64,000 nt of DNA from Streptomyces cyaneogriseus subsp. noncyanogenus. Its GTDB lineage: Bacteria; Actinomycetota; Actinomycetes; Streptomycetales; Streptomycetaceae. The DNA lies in NCBI RefSeq assembly GCF_000931445.1, contig NZ_CP010849.1, positions 2,294,001 through 2,358,000 of the forward strand, written 5' to 3'. The notes under the pieces were generated by a model. It made no database searches, was not told the DNA's origin, and saw only the letters and a list, made by a program, of their open reading frames with translations. This document shows positions 35,619-43,948 of the stretch, piece after piece. Within the stretch, counting starts at the first letter, position 1. Each line of letters starts with the position of its first letter. The position numbers were made by a program, and so were the translations under genes.

Positions 35619-35743
35619 GGCCGTTTACGGTAGCCGGACCGGGCGCCGGTGCGTATGGCGCCGGCCCGTCCGCTCCGCCGCGGCGCCGGCCGGGCGGACG
35701 GCGAGGTGCCGGGCGCGGCGGGGGCGGCGCGGCCGGGCGCCGC

Positions 35744-36025
35744 TCAGGCCCCGGGGATCAGCCCGTCGTCGCTGAGCAGGGCCCGGACATCCTCCAGGGT
35801 GGCGTCCGGGGACGGCAGGATGAGGTCCGACGGCTCCAGCGCGTCGTCCGGCAGGGGCTCGCCCAGCTCGCGGACCTTGGCCAGGAGCGCCTGGAGGGTC
35901 GCCCGGAAGCCCGGCCCGTCGCCGGTCTCCATCTCGGCCAGGAGCTCGTCGTCCAGCGTGTTCAGCTCGGCGAGGCGGCTGTCCGCCAGCCTCACCTGCC
36001 CCTCCCCCATGATCCGTACGATCAT
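35744..36025 (-). CDS. PspA-associated small protein (PspAA)
   Basis: 93 residues, acidic, Leu-rich, no signal peptide or cysteine. Starts MIVRIMGEGQVRLADS and contains the LNTLDDELLAEME pattern of actinobacterial PspAA proteins. Lies 39 nt after pspA on the same strand. Members are thought to work with PspA in envelope-stress protection; the mechanism is unknown. Confidence 0.8.
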   Translation of the reverse strand: MIVRIMGEGQVRLADSRLAELNTLDDELLAEMETGDGPGFRATLQALLAKVRELGEPLPDDALEPSDLILPSPDATLEDVRALLSDDGLIPGA

Positions 36026-36064
36026 GTCGCCCTCCTCGGCGTGGGCCCCGGCCGTCGCGGTCGG

Positions 36065-36862
36065 CTACTGCTTGTCGAAGCGCGGGGTGTCCTGCGGCTG
36101 CTGCTGGGACTGCTGCTGCGCGGTGCCGCCCTCGATGGCCTGCTGCCCACCGGTCGTGCCGCCGGCCAGCTCGGCCTTCATGCGCTGCAGTTCCAGCTCT
36201 ACATCCGTACCACCGGAGAGCCGGTCCAGCTCGGCCTGGATGTCGTCCTTGTGCATGCCGGAGGGGTCGTCCAGGGCGCCGGAGGCGAGCAGTTCGTCGA
36301 TGGCGCCGGCGCGGGCCTGGAGCTGGGCCGTCTTGTCCTCGGCGCGCTGGATGGCCAGGCCCACGTCGCCCATCTCCTCGGAGATGCCGGAGAACGCCTC
36401 CCCGATCCGGGTCTGCGCCTGGGCCGCCGTGTACGTGGCCTTGATCGTCTCCTTCTTGGTGCGGAAGGCGTCGACCTTGGCCTGGAGCCGCTGGGCCGCC
36501 AGGGTGAGCTTCTCCTCCTCGCCCTGGAGGGTGGCGTGCTGGGTCTCCAGGTCGGTCACCTGCTGCTGGAGGGCGGCACGGCGGGCGAGCGCCTCGCGGG
36601 CCAGGTCCTCGCGGCCCAGCGCCAGCGCCTTGCGGCCCTGGTCCTCCAGCTTGGAGGACTGCTGCTGCAACTGGTTGAGCTGGAGCTCCAGGCGCTTGCG
36701 GGAGGTGGCCACGTCGGCGACGCCCCGGCGGACCTTCTGCAACAGCTCGAGCTGCTTCTGGTACGAGTAATCGAGGGTCTCGCGCGGGTCCTCGGCCCGG
36801 TCCAGGGCCTTGTTCGCCTTCGCGCGGAAGATCATCCCCATACGCTTCATGACACCGCTCAT
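36065..36862 (-). CDS. pspA: PspA/IM30 family envelope-stress protein
   Basis: 265 residues from ATG 36862 (AGAAGGGGG about 11 nt upstream). A near-continuous coiled coil from residue 20 to about 200, starting with the amphipathic N-terminus MKRMGMIFRAKANKAL and the EDPRETLDYSYQKQLELLQ segment typical of PspA/Vipp1. The C-terminus is a Gln/Gly-rich low-complexity tail. Peripheral inner-membrane protein that maintains membrane integrity and forms ESCRT-III-like assemblies. In a likely operon with pspAA. Confidence 0.93.
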   Translation of the reverse strand: MSGVMKRMGMIFRAKANKALDRAEDPRETLDYSYQKQLELLQKVRRGVADVATSRKRLELQLNQLQQQSSKLEDQGRKALALGREDLAREALARRAALQQQVTDLETQHATLQGEEEKLTLAAQRLQAKVDAFRTKKETIKATYTAAQAQTRIGEAFSGISEEMGDVGLAIQRAEDKTAQLQARAGAIDELLASGALDDPSGMHKDDIQAELDRLSGGTDVELELQRMKAELAGGTTGGQQAIEGGTAQQQSQQQPQDTPRFDKQ

Positions 36863-37173
36863 GGGCTTCGCGCGCCCCCTTCTGACCGACTCCAGCTCCA
36901 GCGACTGCAACAGAACCCACAGTACGGGCCCTGTCTCCATTACCGCACTGTTCGGGGACGGATGCGCTCATCCCCGAGGACGACTGCGTACGCTCCCGGT
37001 CCGGCGTAGGGATGAGGTGGTCCTCCGGGTCGCGGGTGCGCCGTCCGGAGAATTCCGGGCCGTACGCGGCGTCCTCTCCGTCCTCTCCGTCCCCTTAACG
37101 GACGAATGGTGTTGCCGGATCGTTCCCCGTGGGGCTGGGGTCCATGCCCCCCTACCCCGTACCCTTGGGCTTT
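36863..37173. other. Divergent intergenic region pspA / DUF3043 gene
   Basis: 311 nt without a gene. A TACTGT box on the minus strand (36919-36924) is a candidate pspA -10. Near the other end TACCCT (37161-37166) ends 7 nt before the GTG at 37174. A short CGTCCTCTC tandem repeat occurs around 37068-37090. Confidence 0.35.
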
Positions 37174-37773
37174 GTGTTCCGTAGCCGTGCCAAGGAAGAG
37201 AAGGCCCCGGCCGCCGACAAGGCGCTGGTGACCGACTCCAAGCAGCCCCGTCACCCCGAGGCCCCCAAGGGCCGCCCCACGCCCAAGCGCAGCCAGGCCC
37301 AGTCCCAGCGCCGCAGCGTGGCCAACACGTCGATGACGCGCAAGGAGGCCGCCCGGCGTCAGCGCGAGGAACGGCGGGCCGCGCTGGAGCGGCAGCGCCA
37401 GGCGCTCGCCAGCGGCGACGAGCGGTACCTTCCGGTCCGCGACAAGGGCCCGGTCCGCCGCTTCGCGCGCGACTTCGTCGACTCGCGGTTCAACATCGCG
37501 GAGTGGTTCCTGCCGATGGCGGTGGTCATCCTCGTCCTGAGCATGGTCCAGGTGCCCGCGCTGCAGAACACCGCGCTGCTGCTGTGGCTGATCGTGATCG
37601 TGCTGATCGTGCTGGACTCCGTCGTCTCGGGCTTCCGTCTGAAGAAGCGCCTGAACGAGCGGTTCCCCGCCGAGAACAAGCGCGGCGCGGTCGCCTACGC
37701 GCTGATGCGTTCCCTCCAGATGCGCCGGCTCCGGCTGCCCAAGCCGCAGGTCAAGCGCGGGGAGCGGCCCTGA
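37174..37773 (+). CDS. DUF3043 conserved actinobacterial membrane protein
   Basis: 199 residues. A basic, hydrophilic N-terminal half (Lys/Arg/Gln-rich, TSMTRKEAARRQREERR) is followed by two closely spaced membrane helices (about 112-130 and 133-152), then a short basic tail. A homologous protein (Rv2206) lies in the matching mycobacterial block between glycerate kinase and cobT. Function unknown. GTG start with TACCCT 7 nt before it, so probably leaderless. Its stop overlaps the next gene's likely CTG start. Confidence 0.85.
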   Translation: MFRSRAKEEKAPAADKALVTDSKQPRHPEAPKGRPTPKRSQAQSQRRSVANTSMTRKEAARRQREERRAALERQRQALASGDERYLPVRDKGPVRRFARDFVDSRFNIAEWFLPMAVVILVLSMVQVPALQNTALLLWLIVIVLIVLDSVVSGFRLKKRLNERFPAENKRGAVAYALMRSLQMRRLRLPKPQVKRGERP

Positions 37774-38594
37774 GCACCACACCGTTGACCGGGGGCGCGG
37801 CCGACGCCTGGCTGAGCGGGCCGGGCGGGCTGCGGGAGGTGGTCCGCCAGGAGCTGGTGGCCCGGCAGCTCGACGAGCAGATCGTCGCCCGGTTCCCGGT
37901 CGGCCGGCGGCTGCGGGTGCTCGACGTGGGCATGGGGCGGGGCGCGCAGGCGCTGCGCCTGGCGCGGGCCGGGCACCAGGTGACCGGCCTGGAGAAGGAC
38001 GCCGCGATGATCGCCGCGGCCCGTGAGGCACTGGCCGGGCAGCCGGAGGGCATCCGGGAGCGGATGCGGATCATCGAGGGGGACGGCCGGGACACCGGCG
38101 TGCACTTCCTGCCGGGCAGCTTCGACGTGGTGCTCTGCCACGGCGTGCTGATGTACGTGGAGGAGCCCGATCCGCTGGTGGCCGGTCTGGCGCGGATGCT
38201 CGCCCCCGGCGGCCTGCTGTCGCTGCTGGTGCGCAACGGCGACGCCCTGGCGATGCGGCCGGGTCTGCACGGCGACTGGGCGGGCGCGCTGGCCGCCTTC
38301 GACACCACCGCCCGCCTCCCCCACCCCCGGACGGAGGCGGACGGGGAGACCCCCGTCCGTTTCGGGCCGGACCTCCGGGCGGACCGGCTCGCCACCCTGA
38401 CGGCGACGCTGGCCGGGATCGGGGCCCCGCTGCAGAGCTGGTACGGCGTGCGGGTCTTCACCGACACGGCGGCGGACGGCGCCGCCCCGCCGGACGACGT
38501 CGAGACGCTGCTGGCGGTGGAGGAGCGGGCCGGGCGGACCGACCCGTACCGCGGGGTGGCGGCGCTGCTGCATCTGTGCGGGGTGCGGGGCTGA
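37770..38594 (+). CDS. SAM-dependent methyltransferase, likely CTG start
   Basis: 274 residues. Class I methyltransferase fold: motif I VLDVGMGRGAQAL, post-I Glu in VTGLEKD, motif II-like FDVVLCHGVLMYVEEPD and LAPGGLLSLLVRNGD. Resembles SmtA/CmoM-type enzymes; substrate unknown. The reading starts best at CTG 37770, which overlaps the preceding stop as CTGA and has GGGGAG 5 nt upstream; no ATG or GTG is suitably placed. Related genes usually have GTG here, from memory. Confidence 0.82.
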   Translation: MSTTPLTGGAADAWLSGPGGLREVVRQELVARQLDEQIVARFPVGRRLRVLDVGMGRGAQALRLARAGHQVTGLEKDAAMIAAAREALAGQPEGIRERMRIIEGDGRDTGVHFLPGSFDVVLCHGVLMYVEEPDPLVAGLARMLAPGGLLSLLVRNGDALAMRPGLHGDWAGALAAFDTTARLPHPRTEADGETPVRFGPDLRADRLATLTATLAGIGAPLQSWYGVRVFTDTAADGAAPPDDVETLLAVEERAGRTDPYRGVAALLHLCGVRG

Positions 38595-38650
38595 GCCCGT
38601 TCGGGCGTGCACCGAAGGCTGGGTGAGGACCGCGCGGCGAGACTGCGGAC

Positions 38651-39745
38651 ATGGACGCTTCCCGCCCCCGCGCCGCGCGGCTCGTCGCCCGCGCGGCCGC
38701 CTTCGCCTGCTGTGCCGTGGCCCTCGCCGCCTGCTCCGGTTCCGGGCTGTCCGCCTCGTCGCCTCCGGCCGTGCCGCGCGAGGGGGAGCGGACCACCGCG
38801 CGGGCGGCCGTGCCGCGGGCGGCCAACGACCTCCAGGCCGACTACCAGCGGGTGATCCGGGACGTGCTGCCGTCGGTGGTGCAGATCCAGGCCCGCGAGG
38901 ACCTCGGTTCGGGGATCGTGTACGACGACCGGGGACACATCGTCACCAACGCGCACGTCGTCGGGGAGCAGGACACCTTCCGCGTGACCACCGCCCACAG
39001 CGAGGAACCGCTGTCCGCGCGGCTCGTCCACTCCTATCCGGAGCAGGACCTCGCCGTGATCAAGCTGGACCGGGTGCCGGACGGGATGCGGGCGGCGGTG
39101 TTCGGGGACTCCGCCAAAGTCGAGGTCGGGCAGATCGTCCTGGCGATGGGCTCGCCGCTCGGGCTGTCGTCGAGCGTCACCCAGGGCATCGTCTCGGCGA
39201 CCGGGCGCACCGTCACCGAGAGCCGCGACGGGGGCGGTACGGGCGCGACCCTGGTCAACATGGTGCAGACGTCGGCGGCCATCAACCCGGGCAACAGCGG
39301 CGGCGCCCTGGTCGACCTCGACGGGCGGGTCGTCGGCATCCCGACGCTCGCCGCGGCCGACCCGGGCCTCGGCGACAGCGCGGCGCCGGGCATCGGGTTC
39401 GCCATCCCGGCGTCGATGGTGAAGACGATCGCCGACCAGATCGTCCGGGACGGCCGGGTGACCGACTCGGGCCGGGCGGCCCTCGGCATCACCGGCCGTA
39501 CCGTCGTCGACAACTCCTACCGGGCCGTCGGCGTGGCCGTCGTCGAGGTCCGCGGCGGGGGCGCGGCCGACCGGGCGGGGCTGCGGGCCGGGGACGTCGT
39601 CACCAGGCTCGGGGACACCCGCGTCACCACGATCACCTCCCTCACCGAGACACTGGCGTCGATGCGGCCGGGCGACCGGACGACGGTGACCTTCACGCGC
39701 GACGGGAAGGAGCGCACGGTCCGCGTGACGCTGGGCGAGCAGTGA
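38651..39745 (+). CDS. HtrA/DegP-like trypsin-type serine protease with PDZ domain, lipoprotein
   Basis: 364 residues. Signal peptide with lipobox LAAC (Cys28). Trypsin-like domain about 60-260 with catalytic triad His102 (TNAHVVG), Asp133 (EQDLAVIKL) and Ser216 (GNSGGAL). PDZ domain about 270-364 (GGAADRAGLRAGDVVTRLGD). Extracytoplasmic quality-control protease. Starts at ATG 38651; upstream spacing from the methyltransferase is 56 nt. Confidence 0.93.
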   Translation: MDASRPRAARLVARAAAFACCAVALAACSGSGLSASSPPAVPREGERTTARAAVPRAANDLQADYQRVIRDVLPSVVQIQAREDLGSGIVYDDRGHIVTNAHVVGEQDTFRVTTAHSEEPLSARLVHSYPEQDLAVIKLDRVPDGMRAAVFGDSAKVEVGQIVLAMGSPLGLSSSVTQGIVSATGRTVTESRDGGGTGATLVNMVQTSAAINPGNSGGALVDLDGRVVGIPTLAAADPGLGDSAAPGIGFAIPASMVKTIADQIVRDGRVTDSGRAALGITGRTVVDNSYRAVGVAVVEVRGGGAADRAGLRAGDVVTRLGDTRVTTITSLTETLASMRPGDRTTVTFTRDGKERTVRVTLGEQ

Positions 39746-39799
39746 ACGCGACGGGGCGGCCGGGCCGGCGACGCGAGCCGGCCGCCCCCGGAGGGCCTG

Positions 39800-40012
39800 C
39801 TACGCGTCCTCGCCGTGCAGGCTCATCGGCCCGTAGATCTCCGCGGCGTCCTCGAACAGCCGTACCTGCTCCGTGCCGCCCTCCTTCAGGTCCTTCCAGT
39901 GCTCCCCGATCCACGACTCGGCGTCGCCCTGGGTGGTGAACTCCTCCGGCTGCACCGCGGGCTGGACCTCCGTCCCGTCGGCCGTCTCGAACCGCCACGT
40001 CCATGCCGCCAT
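39800..40012 (-). CDS. Small conserved protein of unknown function
   Basis: 70 residues from ATG 40012, which has TTGGAGGCGTAC immediately upstream (ideal GGAGG spacing). Trp-rich N-terminus MAAWTWRFETADG, then acidic. Typical short streptomycete conserved hypothetical; no motif assigned. Convergent with the protease gene. Confidence 0.75.
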   Translation of the reverse strand: MAAWTWRFETADGTEVQPAVQPEEFTTQGDAESWIGEHWKDLKEGGTEQVRLFEDAAEIYGPMSLHGEDA

Positions 40013-40227
40013 GTACGCCTCCAAGATGTGAGCACATGCTGAGCGGAAACCGGATCTTGGTCCGGCTCCCGTCCGCAGCCTATGCGCTGGGCCGCTCCCT
40101 TGGCCGGGGTACCGCCGGTCACGTGCCCGGTCCCGCGCCCCGCGTCCCAGGGCGCCCCGGGCCGCCGGCCGCGCCCCTTGGGGGCCTCGGACGCGCAGGA
40201 CCCGCGGGCCCACGGGAAAATCGGTGC

Positions 40228-41427
40228 GTGGACGTGACACTGCTCGGCACCGGTGCCCCCGCGGGCCTGCCCCGCCCCGACTGTCCCTGCGCGGCCTGCG
40301 CCGCCGCGCTGGGCGAGGACGCGCGGGCGGCGACCGCGCTGCTCGTGGACGGGGCGCTGCTGCTCGACCTGACGCCCGGCGCGGCGTTCGCCGCGGCGCG
40401 GGCCGGCCGCTCCCTGAGCGGGGTGGCGCAGGTGCTGCTGTCGCACCCGCACAACGGGCCGGCGGTGGAGGTGCCGGCCGGGCTGCCGCAGCCGGGCCGG
40501 GTGCCGGACGGCCGGGAACTGGCCCTGCTGACGGGGCACCGGGTGCGGGCGGTGGCGCTGGACGCGCCGGGCACGGGGTACGCGGTGACCGGCCCGGACG
40601 GGCAGCGGCTGCTGTTCCTGCCGCCGGGCGGCGCCCCGGCCGGTCTGGAGGAGCCCGCCGAGTCCTACGACATGGTCCTCGCGGACGTGGTGGGGCGACC
40701 GGACGCGCTGGCGAAACTGCGGGCGGTGGGGTCGGTGGGCCCGACCACCGACGTGGTCGCCGTCCACCTCGACCACGACGTGCCGCCGGGTCCGGAGCTG
40801 CGGCGGCGGCTCGCGGCGGCCGGGGCGCGGGCGGTGCCGGACGGGGCGACGCTGGTGGTGGGCGCCTACGAGGAGGTGCCCGACGTGCCGCGGCGGACGC
40901 TGGTGCTGGGCGGGGCCCGGTCGGGCAAGTCGGTGGAGGCGGAGCGGCGGCTGGAGGCGTTCCCGGACGTGCTGTACGTGGCGACGGGCGGCACGCGGGG
41001 CGGCGACACCGAGTGGGCGGCGCGGGTGACCGCGCACCGGGAGCGCCGGCCGGGCTCGTGGCGGACCGCGGAGACGTGCGATCTGGTGCCGCTGCTGCGG
41101 GGCGACGGGCCGCCGCTGCTCATCGACTGCCTGTCGCTGTGGCTCACGGACGCCATGGACTCGGTGGGCGCGTGGGACGACGCGGAGTGGGCGGGCGGCG
41201 GGGAGCGGGCGCTGCGGGAGCGGGTGGCGGAGCTGACGCGGGCGGTGCGGGCGACCCGGCGCACGGTGGTGGCCGTCTCCAACGAGGTGGGCTCGGGCAT
41301 CGTCCCGGCCACGGCGTCGGGGCGCCGCTACCGGGACGAACTCGGGCGGCTGAACGCGGCGTTCGCCGACGAGTGCGAGCACGTGCTGCTGGTGGTGGCG
41401 GGCCAGGCGCTGCCGCTGCGGGGGTAG
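40228..41427 (+). CDS. cobU: CobU-type adenosylcobinamide kinase/guanylyltransferase with N-terminal metallo-beta-lactamase-like domain
   Basis: 399 residues. The C-terminal part (about 223-399) is CobU/CobP: P-loop GGARSGKS at 228-235, the VATGGTRGGDTEW segment, ERRPGSW with the guanylylated-His region (HRERR), and NEVGSGIVP. It phosphorylates adenosylcobinamide and transfers GMP in nucleotide-loop assembly. The N-terminal ~215 residues look like a metallo-beta-lactamase fold (LLGTGAPAG...), but the metal motif is eroded (SHPHNGP instead of HxHxDH). GTG 40228; GTG choice agrees with the MBL strand. No cobalamin riboswitch seen in 40013-40227. Confidence 0.88.
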   Translation: MDVTLLGTGAPAGLPRPDCPCAACAAALGEDARAATALLVDGALLLDLTPGAAFAAARAGRSLSGVAQVLLSHPHNGPAVEVPAGLPQPGRVPDGRELALLTGHRVRAVALDAPGTGYAVTGPDGQRLLFLPPGGAPAGLEEPAESYDMVLADVVGRPDALAKLRAVGSVGPTTDVVAVHLDHDVPPGPELRRRLAAAGARAVPDGATLVVGAYEEVPDVPRRTLVLGGARSGKSVEAERRLEAFPDVLYVATGGTRGGDTEWAARVTAHRERRPGSWRTAETCDLVPLLRGDGPPLLIDCLSLWLTDAMDSVGAWDDAEWAGGGERALRERVAELTRAVRATRRTVVAVSNEVGSGIVPATASGRRYRDELGRLNAAFADECEHVLLVVAGQALPLRG

Positions 41428-41472
41428 GGCCCGGCGCCGCCACGGGGGTCGGGGTCCGCCGCCGCTACGGGG

Positions 41473-42564
41473 TCAGGTCTGCCGGGGAAGTCCCGGCGGC
41501 GACGCGGTGTCCTTGCGGGCGAGGATCCGGCAGGTGTTGGCCAGGCGCGAGTGGCGGGCCAGGGGCGCCAGCGCGTGGTCGGCGGCGCCGGCCGCGGCGA
41601 CCAGCGGGACGGCCGCCCGCAGCAGGGCCTGGCGCAGCCGGCGCTGGAGCGGGGTGGGCGGGGTGGCCCGCCAGGGGGTGTCGGGGGCGGGCAGGGCGTG
41701 GGAGAGGGCCGTGCCGAGGGCGCCCGCCAGGTCGTGCGGGAGGTGTCCGGCGCGGTCGACGGCGAGGACGGTGCAGCCCTGTGCCCGGAGTTCGGCGCAC
41801 AGGTTGGCCGGGGTCGGCAGATGGGGCCGGCGCGGCTGGTCGTACGGCGGCCACCACCGGCCGAGCAGCGCCGCGAACAGGCTGCCCGGGTCGGTGGTCT
41901 CCACCAGCAGATGACCGCCGGGGCGCAGCACGTGCAGCGCGGCGCGCAGTTCGGCGCGCGGGTCGGGGGCGTGTTCGAGCTGGTGGAGGAGGCTGACGAC
42001 GTCGTAGCGGGCGCGCAGCAGGGTGCGGATGTGCGGGTCCGTCAGCCGGCCGACGAACGCCTCCTCCACCCGCTCGGCCGCGCGGGCCCGCTCCACGCGG
42101 GAGGTGGGGTCCAGGCCGTCGAAGGAGGTGTACGGGAACACCTCCCGCGCCGTGGCGGGGAAGTCGGCGTGGCCGGTGCCCACGTCCAGCCAGCTCTCCG
42201 GTTCGGGGCACCGCTGCCGTACCGCGCGGGCGGCCGAGCGGTGGTGGTGCCGGGCGGCGGGGAGGCCCGGCCCGGGGACGCCGTGGTGGAGGGCGAGGCC
42301 CTGTGCCGTCAGGCGCGGGTTCTGGAAGGTGTGTCCGCAGTCCCGGCACGCGTCGACGGCGAACCGGCCGGGTGTGCGGTGGCGCAGGTCCCCGGTGCGC
42401 AGCCGGGTGCGCAGGCGGTGCGAGCCGCACCAGGGGCAGTCCTCGCGGCGCGGCTCGTACAGCTCGTCCGTCCCGGCGGCCAGCGCGGCGAACCACGCGG
42501 CGCGGTTCCGGCCGGGGGGCGCGATCGGCTGGGGGCGTACGGGGGGCTGCGGCGGTGCGGACAT
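41473..42564 (-). CDS. SAM-dependent methyltransferase with N-terminal zinc-ribbon
   Basis: 363 residues from ATG 42564 (GGGAG 5 nt upstream). Residues about 40-80 contain CPWCGSH and CRDCGHTF, a two-knuckle zinc site. The methyltransferase core follows with a motif I-like SWLDVGTGHADFPATA, SLLHQLEHAPDP and LRPGGHLLVETTD. Arg/Ala-rich C-terminus. Similar two-domain methyltransferases occur in sugar and natural-product pathways, but no pathway is evident here. Convergent with cobU (45 nt). Confidence 0.82.
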   Translation of the reverse strand: MSAPPQPPVRPQPIAPPGRNRAAWFAALAAGTDELYEPRREDCPWCGSHRLRTRLRTGDLRHRTPGRFAVDACRDCGHTFQNPRLTAQGLALHHGVPGPGLPAARHHHRSAARAVRQRCPEPESWLDVGTGHADFPATAREVFPYTSFDGLDPTSRVERARAAERVEEAFVGRLTDPHIRTLLRARYDVVSLLHQLEHAPDPRAELRAALHVLRPGGHLLVETTDPGSLFAALLGRWWPPYDQPRRPHLPTPANLCAELRAQGCTVLAVDRAGHLPHDLAGALGTALSHALPAPDTPWRATPPTPLQRRLRQALLRAAVPLVAAAGAADHALAPLARHSRLANTCRILARKDTASPPGLPRQT

Positions 42565-42590
42565 GGCGGCTCCCGGGGCGAGCGGACGGC

Positions 42591-42630
42591 GAGAAGGGAC
42601 GAGAGGGGACGAGAAGGGGCGAGAAGGCGA
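42591..42630. repeat. Four tandem decamers GAGAAGGGGC-type
   Basis: GAGAAGGGAC, GAGAGGGGAC, GAGAAGGGGC and GAGAAGGCGA follow each other exactly. On the minus strand they lie 27-66 nt upstream of the methyltransferase start, in its leader or promoter. A 10-nt period places the units on one DNA face. The rest of 42565-42801 shows no other structure apart from the cobT promoter. Confidence 0.6.
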
Positions 42631-42801
42631 AGGCGTGAGGGGACGGGCGCGGACGGAAGAGAGCACAGGAAGGAGGTGGCCTATGACAATCCACGGCAAA
42701 ACGTTACGTAGAGGACCGCGATCCGGGGTGCAACGACGCCGCCCGGGCGAGGTCGCCCCGCGACACGGACCCGTTCGGCCGGGGCCGGTACTGTTCGGCG
42801 A

Positions 42802-43917
42802 ATGAGCTCGCTGAATCTCGACGACTTCTCCGACCTGATCGAGCGCCCCGACGGCGGGGTGCGGCGCGACGCCGAGGCGCGCCGGGAGCGTCAGGTCGTA
42901 CCCCCCGGGTCGCTGGGCCGTCTGGACGACCTGGGCGAGTGGCTGTCCGCGGCCCAGTCCGCGGTGCCGGTGCGGCCGGTGGAGCGGCCGCGGGTGGTGC
43001 TCTTCGCCGGTGATCACAAGGTCGCCGAGCTGGGGGTCTCGGCGCGGCCCGCGGGCAGTGCCGGGCAGCTCGTCCGGGAGGTGCTGGAGGGCGGCCGTCC
43101 GGTCTCCGTCCTCGCCCGGCGCCTCGGGGTCCCGGTGCGCGTCGTGGACATGGCGCTGGACTGCGACCCGGAGTCGCTGCCGGCCGAGGTGGTACGGCAC
43201 CGGGTGCGGCGCGGCGGCGGACGGATCGACGTCGAGGACGCGCTGACCCCCGAGGAGGCCGAGGCGGCGTTCCGGGCCGGGGTCGCGGTGGCCGACGAGG
43301 AGGCCGACTCCGGTACGGATCTGGTGGTGCTCGGCGATGTCAGCGTGGGCGGCACCACGGCGGCGGGCGTCCTGGTCGCGGCGCTGTGCGGAACCGACGC
43401 GTCCGTCGTGACCGGGCGGGGCGGGCTGGCCATCGACGACCTGGCCTGGATGCGCAAGTGCGCGGCGATCCGCGACGCGCTGCGCCGCGCCCGGCCCGTA
43501 CTGGGCGACCAGTTGCAGCTCCTGGCGACGGTGGGCGGCGCCGATCTGACCGCGATGACGGGCTTCCTGTTGCAGAGCGCGGTGCGGAAGATGCCGGTGC
43601 TCCTCGACGGCGTGGTGAGCGCCGCCTGCGCGCTGGTGGGGCAGCGGATCGCGTTCCGGGCGCCGGACTGGTGGCTGGCCGCCCACGACAGCGGGGAGCC
43701 GGGCCAGGCCAAGGCGCTGGACCGGATGGCGCTGGAGCCGCTGCTGTCCCACGGGGTGACCGTGGGCGAGGGCGCGGGCGGTCTGCTGGCGCTGCCCCTG
43801 GTGCAGGCCGCGGCGGCGCTGGCCGCCGAACTCCCGGAGCGGCCCGCGGAGTCCGGGACGGACACGGCCGAGGACGCCTCGGCGGACCGGACGGCGGACC
43901 CCGCCGGGCAGGCGTAG
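42802..43917 (+). CDS. cobT: Nicotinate-nucleotide-dimethylbenzimidazole phosphoribosyltransferase
   Basis: 371 residues. Makes alpha-ribazole phosphate for the lower ligand of B12. Signatures: PPGSLGRLDDLGEW, VVLFAGDHKVAELGVSA, GDVSVGGTTAAG, VLLDGVVSAACAL, and SHGVTVGEGAGG with the catalytic Glu. The C-terminal 25 residues are low-complexity. A TACTGT box (42789-42794) ends 7 nt before the ATG, so the transcript is probably leaderless. Confidence 0.93.
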   Translation: MSSLNLDDFSDLIERPDGGVRRDAEARRERQVVPPGSLGRLDDLGEWLSAAQSAVPVRPVERPRVVLFAGDHKVAELGVSARPAGSAGQLVREVLEGGRPVSVLARRLGVPVRVVDMALDCDPESLPAEVVRHRVRRGGGRIDVEDALTPEEAEAAFRAGVAVADEEADSGTDLVVLGDVSVGGTTAAGVLVAALCGTDASVVTGRGGLAIDDLAWMRKCAAIRDALRRARPVLGDQLQLLATVGGADLTAMTGFLLQSAVRKMPVLLDGVVSAACALVGQRIAFRAPDWWLAAHDSGEPGQAKALDRMALEPLLSHGVTVGEGAGGLLALPLVQAAAALAAELPERPAESGTDTAEDASADRTADPAGQA

Positions 43918-43948
43918 GCCGACGCCGGGTGCGGCTCGGCGCGGGCCG

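Noticed and set aside
35640..35743. GC-rich inverted repeats between the DesK-like kinase and pspAA
   Set aside because: Several overlapping short dyads but no single stable, well-placed hairpin; could not be separated from GC-rich background.
40013..42801. Cobalamin riboswitch upstream of cobU or cobT
   Set aside because: No B12-box (GCCACTG) or related core found; cobT appears leaderless.
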